NCBI GenBank assembly: GCA_024693845.1
Contig: JAILKJ010000063.1
Coordinates: 21,407-85,406 of the forward strand
Direction: 5' to 3'
Source: Lachnospiraceae bacterium
GTDB taxonomy: Bacteria > Bacillota > Clostridia > Lachnospirales > Lachnospiraceae
DNA length: 64,000 nucleotides
Both the position numbers and the translations under genes were made by a program. Shown in pieces: positions 7,792 to 14,635 of this stretch; positions within the stretch are counted from its first letter, which is position 1, and the number at the start of each line of letters is the position of its first letter. The notes under the pieces are model-generated. The model had not been told where the DNA came from. It ran no database searches and saw nothing but the letters and a program-made list of their open reading frames with translations.

Positions 7792-9855
7792 TTATTTGAT
7801 CTTTCGGTTCTTGGGTGCGTTTCCGGTTTTGATCATCTTCGTGTATTTCTTCAGCTTGGTCTTGTTCTTGGTGATCTTGGCCGGGAGCTTGAAAGTTGCT
7901 GTTTTCTGGATGGACTTAAAGGCCCCTTTGCCGATGCTCTTCAGATTAACGGTCTTGATCGTGACCTTTTTGAGCTTGCCACAGCCGTTGAAGGCATTTT
8001 TACCGATGGAGGTTACGTTCTTGCCGATCACGGCAGACGTTGCTTTTTTCTGTCCCTTGAAGGCAGTGGCTGCGATACTAGTCACTTTGTATTTTCCCGA
8101 CTTGCCGGTTACCGTATCCGGAACGGTGATCTTCTTCAGAGAGCTCTTCTTTGTTCCGGTGAGTATAACGCTATCCTTCGATACAACCTTATAGGTGTAA
8201 CCGTCTTTCTCGAAGGTCTGCTCTGTGGTTTCGGTGTCATTCTGCGGATTGTCCTGTTTCAGGGCTGTCGATGATTTGGCCGTGGTCTTGGCTCCGACAC
8301 TTGCCGCATAATCTGCAGCCGCCGATCCATCCGTGGTCTTGATCTCCACCTTGCTGCTTCCCTTGATGATATCTTTGCCGATCACCCTGACAGAGTCAGG
8401 GATCGAAAGGGTGGTCAGATTGGGACAGCTTGCAAAAGCGCCGTCGCCGATACTTTTGACGGTATCACTGACATAGGCTGCTTGCAGGTTGTTCATTCCG
8501 TAGAAGGCATTCGAGCCGACTGATGTCACCCGTTTCTCGATCGTAACGGTCTGTGCATCCTTGGCGACGTCTTTCCAGGGTGCACTGTAATCGGGATAGT
8601 TATCCATATTGCCGAATCCGGTGATGACCAGCTCTTTACCCGCCGCATCATAATACCATTTCAGGTTATCTCCGCAGCTTCCTCCGTTGGTAAATGCATA
8701 GGGAATACCGTTGTTAAGTGCCCATTCATAAGCATAGGACGGAGCAGTGACATAGAGGACCACATTGTTTGAATTCTCAAACACGGGCGATACGATCTTG
8801 TTAACGGAAGCCGGGATCACAACCTTCTCAAGAGCAGGGCAATCGTTCATATGATAGACACCTTTTACCCCGTCGGGGATCGTAATGGTCTTAAGGCTCT
8901 TACACTTGTCTATGCAGGCGAAGTAATCACTCGTCCGGGCAGGTAAACGAAGATCCGTAAGTGCATCACATCCGTAGAACGCTTTGTTCATCAGACTGAC
9001 AGTCTGGGTGCAAGCGGACAGATCCACCTTAGAAAGTTTACTGCAGCCGGAAAAGGCCTCCTGATCTATTGATTGAATGCTTGTAGGAAAATTCACGGTC
9101 GTCAGTTTACAGCAACCGGCAAAAGCAGATTGCTGAACAGCGGTCAGGCCCTCCGGCATAGAGACGCTCTTTATACTACTGCAGCCGGAAAAAGCTTCTA
9201 CTGCGATACTCTTTGTTCCGGAAGGAACCGTGAAAGAAATCAGGGAACTGCATCCCTTAAACGCCTCATCTTCAATGGCAGCATTCGAGGTAATAAAATC
9301 AAAACCGGTGGGGAATAACACCGATACCAGATAGGGACAGTTTTCGAAGGTTCTCGGCATGATTCGACTCTTTGCCAAAGCAGGCCAGGAAAACGTCTGA
9401 AATCCCGCACCGGCAAAGGCTCCGGTTCCGATATAAGATACCGAGGAAGGGACTTCAAAATCCGGATTTGTTTTTCCGAGATTCGGACAGCCGCTAAAAC
9501 AGCCTTCTTTGATATCTGTCAGAGAGTTTCCGTTGAAATATACTTTATCAAGCTTTGGGCAATCGGCAAATGCATACGCTCCAAGCTTGGTAACTCCGCT
9601 TTTGATATTGACAGCTTCAATTCGGTCACGATATGAATCCCATGCGTAATCCTCCTTTTTTTCTCCCAGCATGACAGATGTTCCTCCGCTGGTACGTATA
9701 TTGATTGTAAGTACTTTATTCACAGGATCAAAGGTATAATTCAAACCATATTGATCGTCGCCCGAATACGACTCCGCGTACACTTTCATCCCGCCAACCG
9801 ACAGAAAACACATCAGCAATACCATAAACAGAATCCGAATCGAATGCTTCCTCAT
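7792..9855 (-). CDS. Secreted BspA-type leucine-rich repeat protein
   Basis: This 687-aa protein has a signal peptide (1-27, ending KVYA). Most of the protein is BspA/TpLRR repeats of about 23 residues with the pattern I-x-x-x-A-F-x-x-C-x-x-L (AFADCPKLDKVYF, AFSGCSKLSKVDL, AFYGCDALTDL). The final ~120 residues form a basic LRR cassette (IGKNAFNGCGKLKKVTI, IGKGAFKSIQKT) shared with the next gene. BspA-type proteins usually mediate adhesion or protein binding at the surface. GGAGG lies 8 nt before the ATG. The gene is first in the run leading to feoAB, with 22 bp to the next gene. Confidence 0.9.
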   Translation of the reverse strand: MRKHSIRILFMVLLMCFLSVGGMKVYAESYSGDDQYGLNYTFDPVNKVLTINIRTSGGTSVMLGEKKEDYAWDSYRDRIEAVNIKSGVTKLGAYAFADCPKLDKVYFNGNSLTDIKEGCFSGCPNLGKTNPDFEVPSSVSYIGTGAFAGAGFQTFSWPALAKSRIMPRTFENCPYLVSVLFPTGFDFITSNAAIEDEAFKGCSSLISFTVPSGTKSIAVEAFSGCSSIKSVSMPEGLTAVQQSAFAGCCKLTTVNFPTSIQSIDQEAFSGCSKLSKVDLSACTQTVSLMNKAFYGCDALTDLRLPARTSDYFACIDKCKSLKTITIPDGVKGVYHMNDCPALEKVVIPASVNKIVSPVFENSNNVVLYVTAPSYAYEWALNNGIPYAFTNGGSCGDNLKWYYDAAGKELVITGFGNMDNYPDYSAPWKDVAKDAQTVTIEKRVTSVGSNAFYGMNNLQAAYVSDTVKSIGDGAFASCPNLTTLSIPDSVRVIGKDIIKGSSKVEIKTTDGSAAADYAASVGAKTTAKSSTALKQDNPQNDTETTEQTFEKDGYTYKVVSKDSVILTGTKKSSLKKITVPDTVTGKSGKYKVTSIAATAFKGQKKATSAVIGKNVTSIGKNAFNGCGKLKKVTIKTVNLKSIGKGAFKSIQKTATFKLPAKITKNKTKLKKYTKMIKTGNAPKNRKIK

Positions 9856-9881
9856 AGACTATCCCTCCTCTTTTCATCTAT

Positions 9882-9900
9882 ATCATAACAACTTTATGAT
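9882..9900. promoter_or_regulatory. 19-bp palindrome in leader of LRR-feoAB run
   Basis: ATCATAA and TTATGAT flank 5 bp. The repeat lies between the promoter (9920-9948) and the RBS. It is the right size for a dimeric repressor but is not a clear match to a Fur box. The regulator is unknown. Confidence 0.4.
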
Positions 9901-9919
9901 TCGTTAACGCCTCATTCCC

Positions 9920-9948
9920 ATCATAATCTATTCAGTCCTTTAAAACAA
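9920..9948 (-). promoter_or_regulatory. Probable promoter of LRR-feoAB run
   Basis: On the minus strand TTGTTT and TATGAT are separated by 17 bp, about 65 bp upstream of the ATG at 9855. Confidence 0.5.
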
Positions 9949-9969
9949 GGGTGATCTATGAGTGCATAC

Positions 9970-10000
9970 AAAAGCCTCTCCCCAAGTAGCGGGAGAGGCT
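9970..10000 (-). terminator. Intrinsic terminator after anti-sigma gene
   Basis: AGCCTCTCCC and GGGAGAGGCT form a 10-bp stem with an 8-base loop. On the minus strand the stem is followed by TTTTG. Confidence 0.8.
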
Positions 10001-10041
10001 GGCGTTGCTTTTTCCTTTAATCTTTGTCCTTTACTCTTCGA

Positions 10042-10773
10042 TCATTCTACAATCTTCAGATCCTTTTCAGCCTTCTCAAGCCAGGCGGGAAGGTCTTCGG
10101 ATTCGTTCAGAGCAGCTTCATCGGTCTCCTCATATACACAGACGGCTTCTGTTTTGCCGGTGCCTTCATCGGTATGGTTCACAACGGTGACCTTGCCAAT
10201 CTTCTCAGCGTCATCCATGTTGGCGGTGATGGTATCGCTCTTCATATTGAAGATGCATTTGCCCTCCTCATCCAGAATGTACTCTGCCCAGCCGGGATTC
10301 TCGATGCTGCCGCCTGCCAATACGATATGACGGTAGCCGTTCTCATCCTTGTACTCCTTCTCGAAATAGGAATCACCGTTACAGTAATCGGTGATGTCTT
10401 CCTTCGTATCCTCGAAGTTAAAGTACACTCTGCCGTCTTCCACGCTGCAGTATTCCTTCTCCTGATCGGTATTGATCGTGATCTCACTCTGTGACACATT
10501 GGGGTCTGTCTGTACATAATCCTTCATCGTGATCTGAATGCCGTTTCCGGTATGAATATCCAGCACCTTTGCGATCCAGGGCTCGCCACTCTGCGCATAC
10601 GTTATGATGTTAGAACCCAGGAACAGGAATGAGAAAACGAAAGCGGTATAGAATCCTTTTTTCATCTTCTGCTTCTGCTGCATGTGTCTCCTTTTCATCA
10701 GCGAATCCACTGTGATCTCGGAGCCGCCATCCAACGTATCCATTGCTCTTTTATAACTATCCTGATCAATCAT
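10042..10773 (-). CDS. Probable membrane anti-sigma factor
   Basis: This 243-aa protein has a short cytoplasmic N-terminus (1-38), one membrane segment (about 39-60, FYTAFVFSFLFLGSNIITYA) and an acidic extracellular domain. I do not recognise the domain family. Its start overlaps the end of the ECF sigma gene by 8 nt, which means translational coupling. One-pass topology plus this coupling is the usual signature of an anti-sigma factor that holds its sigma at the membrane until an envelope signal arrives. The function rests on context rather than on a recognised ASD or zinc motif. A strong terminator follows. Confidence 0.7.
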   Translation of the reverse strand: MIDQDSYKRAMDTLDGGSEITVDSLMKRRHMQQKQKMKKGFYTAFVFSFLFLGSNIITYAQSGEPWIAKVLDIHTGNGIQITMKDYVQTDPNVSQSEITINTDQEKEYCSVEDGRVYFNFEDTKEDITDYCNGDSYFEKEYKDENGYRHIVLAGGSIENPGWAEYILDEEGKCIFNMKSDTITANMDDAEKIGKVTVVNHTDEGTGKTEAVCVYEETDEAALNESEDLPAWLEKAEKDLKIVE

Positions 10774-11245
10774 AAACCAAGTCCTCCTCTAAACTGTCCT
10801 TTAGCATATTCCGGCCTCTGGATAACCGGGTCTTAACGCTTCCCTCCGAGATCCTCAGAATCTGAGCGATCTCTGATACCGAATACTCCTCATAGTAGAA
10901 AAGATGAAGCACGATACGGTATTTTGGGGGAAGCTTCATGACCTCGGTCAGAAGCCACGTGTCTTCATTCTGCGTTGCAGCAAGGGATTCCTCCAGATCC
11001 TCTATGGAAACGCTGTTCCATTTCCACAGCCGTCTGTTTAAATCCTTTGCCTTATTGATTGCTACTCGCAGAAGCCATGCCTTGATATGCTCGGGCGACG
11101 AAAACTCTTTTTTGCTTATGTGATACTTCAAAAATGTATCCTGAACTACATCATCTGCATCCGAGGTGTTCTGACATATGCTGAACGCTGCAGCAAACAG
11201 GTGTTTCTGATGTTGTCTGATCAGATCTTCCACCGGTTCTCTCAT
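10766..11245 (-). CDS. ECF-type RNA polymerase sigma factor
   Basis: This is a 159-aa protein with sigma region 2 (DADDVVQDTFLKYH, about 27-40) and region 4 with an HTH (YYEEYSVSEIAQILRIS, GSVKTRLSRGR). It directs RNA polymerase to an alternative promoter set, typically for envelope or antimicrobial stress. The ORF track starts at a GTG at 11287, but that GTG is 3 nt from the -10 hexamer and so lies upstream of the likely transcript start. The ATG at 11245 is preferred; AAGGAGA lies about 12 nt upstream. It is followed by an overlapping probable anti-sigma gene and preceded by an ECF-type promoter. Confidence 0.92.
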   Translation of the reverse strand: MREPVEDLIRQHQKHLFAAAFSICQNTSDADDVVQDTFLKYHISKKEFSSPEHIKAWLLRVAINKAKDLNRRLWKWNSVSIEDLEESLAATQNEDTWLLTEVMKLPPKYRIVLHLFYYEEYSVSEIAQILRISEGSVKTRLSRGRNMLKDSLEEDLVYD

Positions 11246-11293
11246 AATTACAGGTTGTCTCCTTCCTTGTTCTAAAAGGCCTTTCACTTATTA

Positions 11294-11320
11294 TACGACT
11301 GTGCATCCCAAAAGGTTACA
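11294..11320 (-). promoter_or_regulatory. ECF-type autoregulatory promoter
   Basis: On the minus strand TGTAAC-CTTT is followed, 17 bp after TGTAAC, by CGTATAA. This resembles the ECF consensus TGAAAC-N16/17-CGTA. A TATAAT hexamer overlaps the -10 element (11290-11295). Confidence 0.6.
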
Positions 11321-11336
11321 ACAATTCAAAAATATA

Positions 11337-11366
11337 TAAAAAAGAGACCGCCTTCCGCGGTCTCTT
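11337..11366 (-). terminator. Terminator after SleB-like hydrolase gene
   Basis: AAGAGACCGC and GCGGTCTCTT arms flank a 5-nt loop. On the minus strand they are followed by a run of T. Confidence 0.85.
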
Positions 11367-11390
11367 GTCATATTCATATTTGATTGCTTC

Positions 11391-12587
11391 TTACCAGAAG
11401 CTGTGGTTTCCGATCACGATGCTGCCGCCGGAACCGCCACCAAAGTGCATTGCTCCGCCTACGTTGCTCTGACCGCTGATAGCAGCCTGTGCAGCCTGGA
11501 TGCAGGAAGCGGAAGGACCGGATGCCAGAACGCTTGCCACTCTGCCGTTGGTTGCGGGAGGGAACTGGCTGGGCTGATTGATAACGCCGCTTACCGTGCT
11601 GGGATAGGAACCGCTGCGTACACGGTTCATAACTACCGCACCTACTGCCAGCTGACCTTCGTAGCACTCTCTTCCTGCCTCGCACTGGATCAGTGCTGCA
11701 AGAAGGGTAACATCATTGGCTGCGGATGCAACCGCGCCTCTGTCGGTGGTAACCTTGCCTGCCTTCTTAGCCTTGGCTTCCTTCTCTGCCTTAGCCTTCT
11801 CAGCCTTTGCCTTCTCCTCGGCAGCGATCTGCTCGCTGGTCTTACCGGTAGGCACGCTGTAGGAAAGCTCTACAAACTCGGATGCTACATATCCGATCTC
11901 ACCATCATATTTAACACTTACCCAGTCACCCAGATCTTCTACAGCCTTGAGAACCTTGCCCTCTTCAGCCAGATCCAGAATAGCGGCATCTTCACTCTGC
12001 TCCTTACGGATACGAAGACCGCCTGTCATGACCGTTGCTTCCATAGATACTACTTCATCATATAATGCCTTGGCTTCCTCACCGAACAGAAGGAACTCAT
12101 CCTTGGTCCAGCCATCAAGATCACCACTGGAAAGTCTGGTCCAGCCATCCTTCTGCTCCAGGATCTTACCGCCACAGTCAGCAAAAAGCTTACCTGCTAC
12201 GGGAGCTTCCTCGGAAGGCTCCTGGCGAACATTAACGGCATCCGTAACATTGGCCATTACAAGGTCCGCGAACTCATCTTCCACATCAGTCTCTATGGTA
12301 TCCAGTTCCTCTTCGTCTGCCAGTGCATCCTCTGCGGGAACCTTATCATCGGTAACGATCTCATCCTGTGCGGGCTCGTCTGCTGTTGCAGTCATGGCTG
12401 CATGAACACCGGCTCCCAGCATCAGATCAGCTTCATCCTCGGAAGCGGCCAGAAACAGGCTTCCCACGCCGGCGTGCAGCTCCTTGTCCGCATCATCCGC
12501 AAGGGCGGGAACAGAGGAGATCACTACTGCAGTCACGAGCATCAGGGTGATCACTATTCTGTTGTGTTTGCTAAACATACGCTTCAT
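11391..12587 (-). CDS. Secreted cell wall hydrolase: two SH3b domains plus SleB/CwlJ-type domain
   Basis: This is a 398-aa exported protein. The signal peptide covers about 1-30. Two bacterial SH3 domains follow (about 110-165, ADLVMANVTDAVNVRQEP; and about 180-235, GGLRIRKEQ). Then comes an Ala/Lys-rich linker, and a C-terminal Hydrolase_2 (SleB/CwlJ) domain of about 105 residues. The catalytic-type Glu lies in ALIQCEAGRECYEGQLAVG. It should cleave peptidoglycan. The ORF-track start is 27 codons too early: the ATG at 12587 has GGAGA 6 nt upstream and begins the signal peptide (MKRMFSKHNR). It has its own promoter and a WalR-like box. Confidence 0.9.
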   Translation of the reverse strand: MKRMFSKHNRIVITLMLVTAVVISSVPALADDADKELHAGVGSLFLAASEDEADLMLGAGVHAAMTATADEPAQDEIVTDDKVPAEDALADEEELDTIETDVEDEFADLVMANVTDAVNVRQEPSEEAPVAGKLFADCGGKILEQKDGWTRLSSGDLDGWTKDEFLLFGEEAKALYDEVVSMEATVMTGGLRIRKEQSEDAAILDLAEEGKVLKAVEDLGDWVSVKYDGEIGYVASEFVELSYSVPTGKTSEQIAAEEKAKAEKAKAEKEAKAKKAGKVTTDRGAVASAANDVTLLAALIQCEAGRECYEGQLAVGAVVMNRVRSGSYPSTVSGVINQPSQFPPATNGRVASVLASGPSASCIQAAQAAISGQSNVGGAMHFGGGSGGSIVIGNHSFW

Positions 12588-12610
12588 TACTGTCTCCGAA
12601 CCATAGTTGC

Positions 12611-12627
12611 GTAACAATTTTGTAACA
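12611..12627 (-). promoter_or_regulatory. WalR-type direct repeat
   Basis: TGTTAC-AAAAT-TGTTAC on the minus strand is an exact fit to the WalR (YycF) consensus TGTWAH-N5-TGTWAH. It lies just downstream of the -10 element, in the 5' leader of the hydrolase gene. Confidence 0.65.
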
Positions 12628-12639
12628 ACTCGTAAGGGT

Positions 12640-12668
12640 ATCTTAACAAAATCGATATAAAAAGTCAA
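12640..12668 (-). promoter_or_regulatory. Sigma-A promoter of wall hydrolase gene
   Basis: TTGACT and TAAGAT are separated by 17 bp, about 52 bp upstream of the ATG at 12587. Confidence 0.7.
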
Positions 12669-12751
12669 ATTTTGGGGTCAGAAATGGCGCTTTGCATGAA
12701 AAAAAAGACAATAAACACTTAAAAAACGGCAGATATTGAATTGAAGAATTG

Positions 12752-13588
12752 TTAATCACAAGATGTGGAATCTGTAACAAATGCGTCTCTGCGACGTTTT
12801 ACTTCATATAAGAAGAGAGCGGCCGAAACGGCAGCGTTCAATGACTCGGTTTCACCCTCCATGGGGATCCTGGCTCTCACATCGGCCAGCGATAAGGTCT
12901 CCTGCTCCAGTCCGTTTCCTTCGTTTCCGATAAAAACGGCCGCCGGGGCATCTATCGCAGCCTTTGTATATTCCTCCGAGCCTTCCAGGCAGGCGGCAAC
13001 CACTTTAATGCCGCGGCTTTTCAAAAGCTCTGTCAGCTCTCTCGCACTTTCATAGTAAACAAAGGGTACTCTGTAGATGGCCCCCATGGTGGAACGTACG
13101 GTCTTGGGATTGAAAAGATCGGCGCAGCCTGCAGACAGGAACAAGCCTGCGGCTCCCGCTGCCTCCGCCGTCCTAAGCATGGTCCCCACGTTTCCGGGAT
13201 CCTGGACGTTCTCCAGCACAAGGATGCAGCGTCCCTCTTTCCCGGTAAGGTCGGCCAGTATTTTTTCCGTATCATAGACAGGCTGGCGGACCACAGCGCA
13301 GATCCCCTGGGGATGAACGGTGTCGGACATTTTTGCAAACACGTCATCCGATACAAGGACAGTCTCTCCCGAAAAGCCGTTCTCACGCAGCTTTGCCATC
13401 ACGCCCGCGCATTCACTTTTCCCCGAAAAGCTCTCCGAAAGATAGAGATCGCGGATCAGGCTTCCGGGTGTCTCGGAAACCATGCGGCTTCCTTCCGCAA
13501 TAAAAAGGCCGCTTCGGGATCGTTCCTTCGCGCGGCCTGTTAATGCCGATATCTGTTTGATCTGTTGATTGGATGCGGATGTGATCAT
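12752..13588 (-). CDS. TrmH/SpoU-family RNA 2'-O-methyltransferase
   Basis: This is a 278-aa SAM-dependent methyltransferase that probably modifies rRNA or tRNA. It has an N-terminal substrate-binding domain (ITSASNQQIKQISAL) and a C-terminal SPOUT knot with LENVQDPGNVGTMLRTAEAAG, FIGNEGNGL, and IPMEGETESLNAAVSAAL. The ORF-track start at 13669 lies inside pfkA. The ATG at 13588 is chosen because it begins the family's usual N-terminus and follows the pfkA stop by 1 nt (TGAT-ATG), so it is translationally coupled. The exact target nucleotide cannot be read from sequence. Confidence 0.92.
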   Translation of the reverse strand: MITSASNQQIKQISALTGRAKERSRSGLFIAEGSRMVSETPGSLIRDLYLSESFSGKSECAGVMAKLRENGFSGETVLVSDDVFAKMSDTVHPQGICAVVRQPVYDTEKILADLTGKEGRCILVLENVQDPGNVGTMLRTAEAAGAAGLFLSAGCADLFNPKTVRSTMGAIYRVPFVYYESARELTELLKSRGIKVVAACLEGSEEYTKAAIDAPAAVFIGNEGNGLEQETLSLADVRARIPMEGETESLNAAVSAALFLYEVKRRRDAFVTDSTSCD

Positions 13589-13589
13589 A

Positions 13590-14567
13590 TCATCTGGAAA
13601 GAAGTCTGCTGACTTCATATTCGTACTCGTCGATGTCCTTCTGCATAGCCAGCGCCTCATCGATATCAAAATCCAGGAACTTGCCGCCCTGGTGACCGAT
13701 CACGCGGTTGGTCTTGCCTTCGCAGAGGATGTCCGCTGCCATGGCGCCCATGATGGAGGCATAGAATCTGTCCTTACAGGTGGGATTACCGCCACGCTGC
13801 ATGTAACCGAGGATGGTGGCTCTGGTCTCCATTCCCGTAGCCGCCTCGATACGACGGGCCATGGAAGTGGAATGGCCGATACCTTCCGCATTGATGATGA
13901 TATGATGGGTCTTGCCCTTTTTGCGGTTATCGATAATGTTGTTGATGATGGCCTGCTCGTTGTAGTCGTATTTCTCTGGCAGGAGAATGTCCTCGGCGCC
14001 GTTGGCTACGCCGCACCACAGTGCGATGTATCCGGCGTTACGTCCCATAACCTCGATGATGGAACATCTCTCATGGGAGGAGGAGGTATCACGTACCTTG
14101 TCGATGGCCTGCATGGCTGTATTGATGGCCGTGTCAAAACCGATGGTATAATCGGTACAGGCGATATCCAGATCGATGGTCCCGGGAAGTCCGATGGTGT
14201 TGATCCCCTGCTTGGAAAGCGCCTGTGCGCCTCTGTAGGAGCCGTCTCCGCCGATAACTACGATGCCGTCGATCCCGTGCTTGCGACAGATATCAGCGCC
14301 CTTCTGCTGGCCTTCCAGTGTACGGAATTCGCTACAGCGCGCCGTTCCGAGGATGGTACCGCCACGCTGGATGGTATCGGAAACATCCTTCCTTTCCATA
14401 TCAAAAATCTCTTCATTCAGAAGACCCTGATAACCCTTCTTGATCCCCTTGACCTTGACACCGTTACAGATGGCCTTTCTTGCTACCGCACGGATGGCGG
14501 CATTCATGCCCGGCGCATCTCCGCCGCTGGTAAGGATCCCGATGGTTTTGATACTGTTCTTAGCCAA
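13590..14567 (-). CDS. pfkA: ATP-dependent 6-phosphofructokinase
   Basis: This 325-aa glycolytic enzyme phosphorylates fructose 6-phosphate. It has the N-terminal GGDAPGMNAAIR, the phosphoryl-donor site GGDGSYRG (Gly rather than Asp at the specificity position points to ATP, not PPi), and the catalytic loop GTIDLDIACTDYTIGF. The second loop residue is Leu where E. coli has Asn (TIDND); the catalytic Asp is retained. The length is typical. It lies between dnaE and the trmH-like gene on the same strand, with 68 bp to dnaE and a coupled downstream gene. Confidence 0.96.
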   Translation of the reverse strand: MAKNSIKTIGILTSGGDAPGMNAAIRAVARKAICNGVKVKGIKKGYQGLLNEEIFDMERKDVSDTIQRGGTILGTARCSEFRTLEGQQKGADICRKHGIDGIVVIGGDGSYRGAQALSKQGINTIGLPGTIDLDIACTDYTIGFDTAINTAMQAIDKVRDTSSSHERCSIIEVMGRNAGYIALWCGVANGAEDILLPEKYDYNEQAIINNIIDNRKKGKTHHIIINAEGIGHSTSMARRIEAATGMETRATILGYMQRGGNPTCKDRFYASIMGAMAADILCEGKTNRVIGHQGGKFLDFDIDEALAMQKDIDEYEYEVSRLLSR

Positions 14568-14635
14568 TGCTTTTACCTCCCGGTATTTGTCCTCTTTACC
14601 ATAACACCGCCGAAGAAAAAATGCAATAAAACCCC

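Noticed and set aside
9882-9900. Fur box
   Set aside because: The palindrome has the right length but poor agreement with GATAATGATAATCATTATC; kept only as an unassigned operator.
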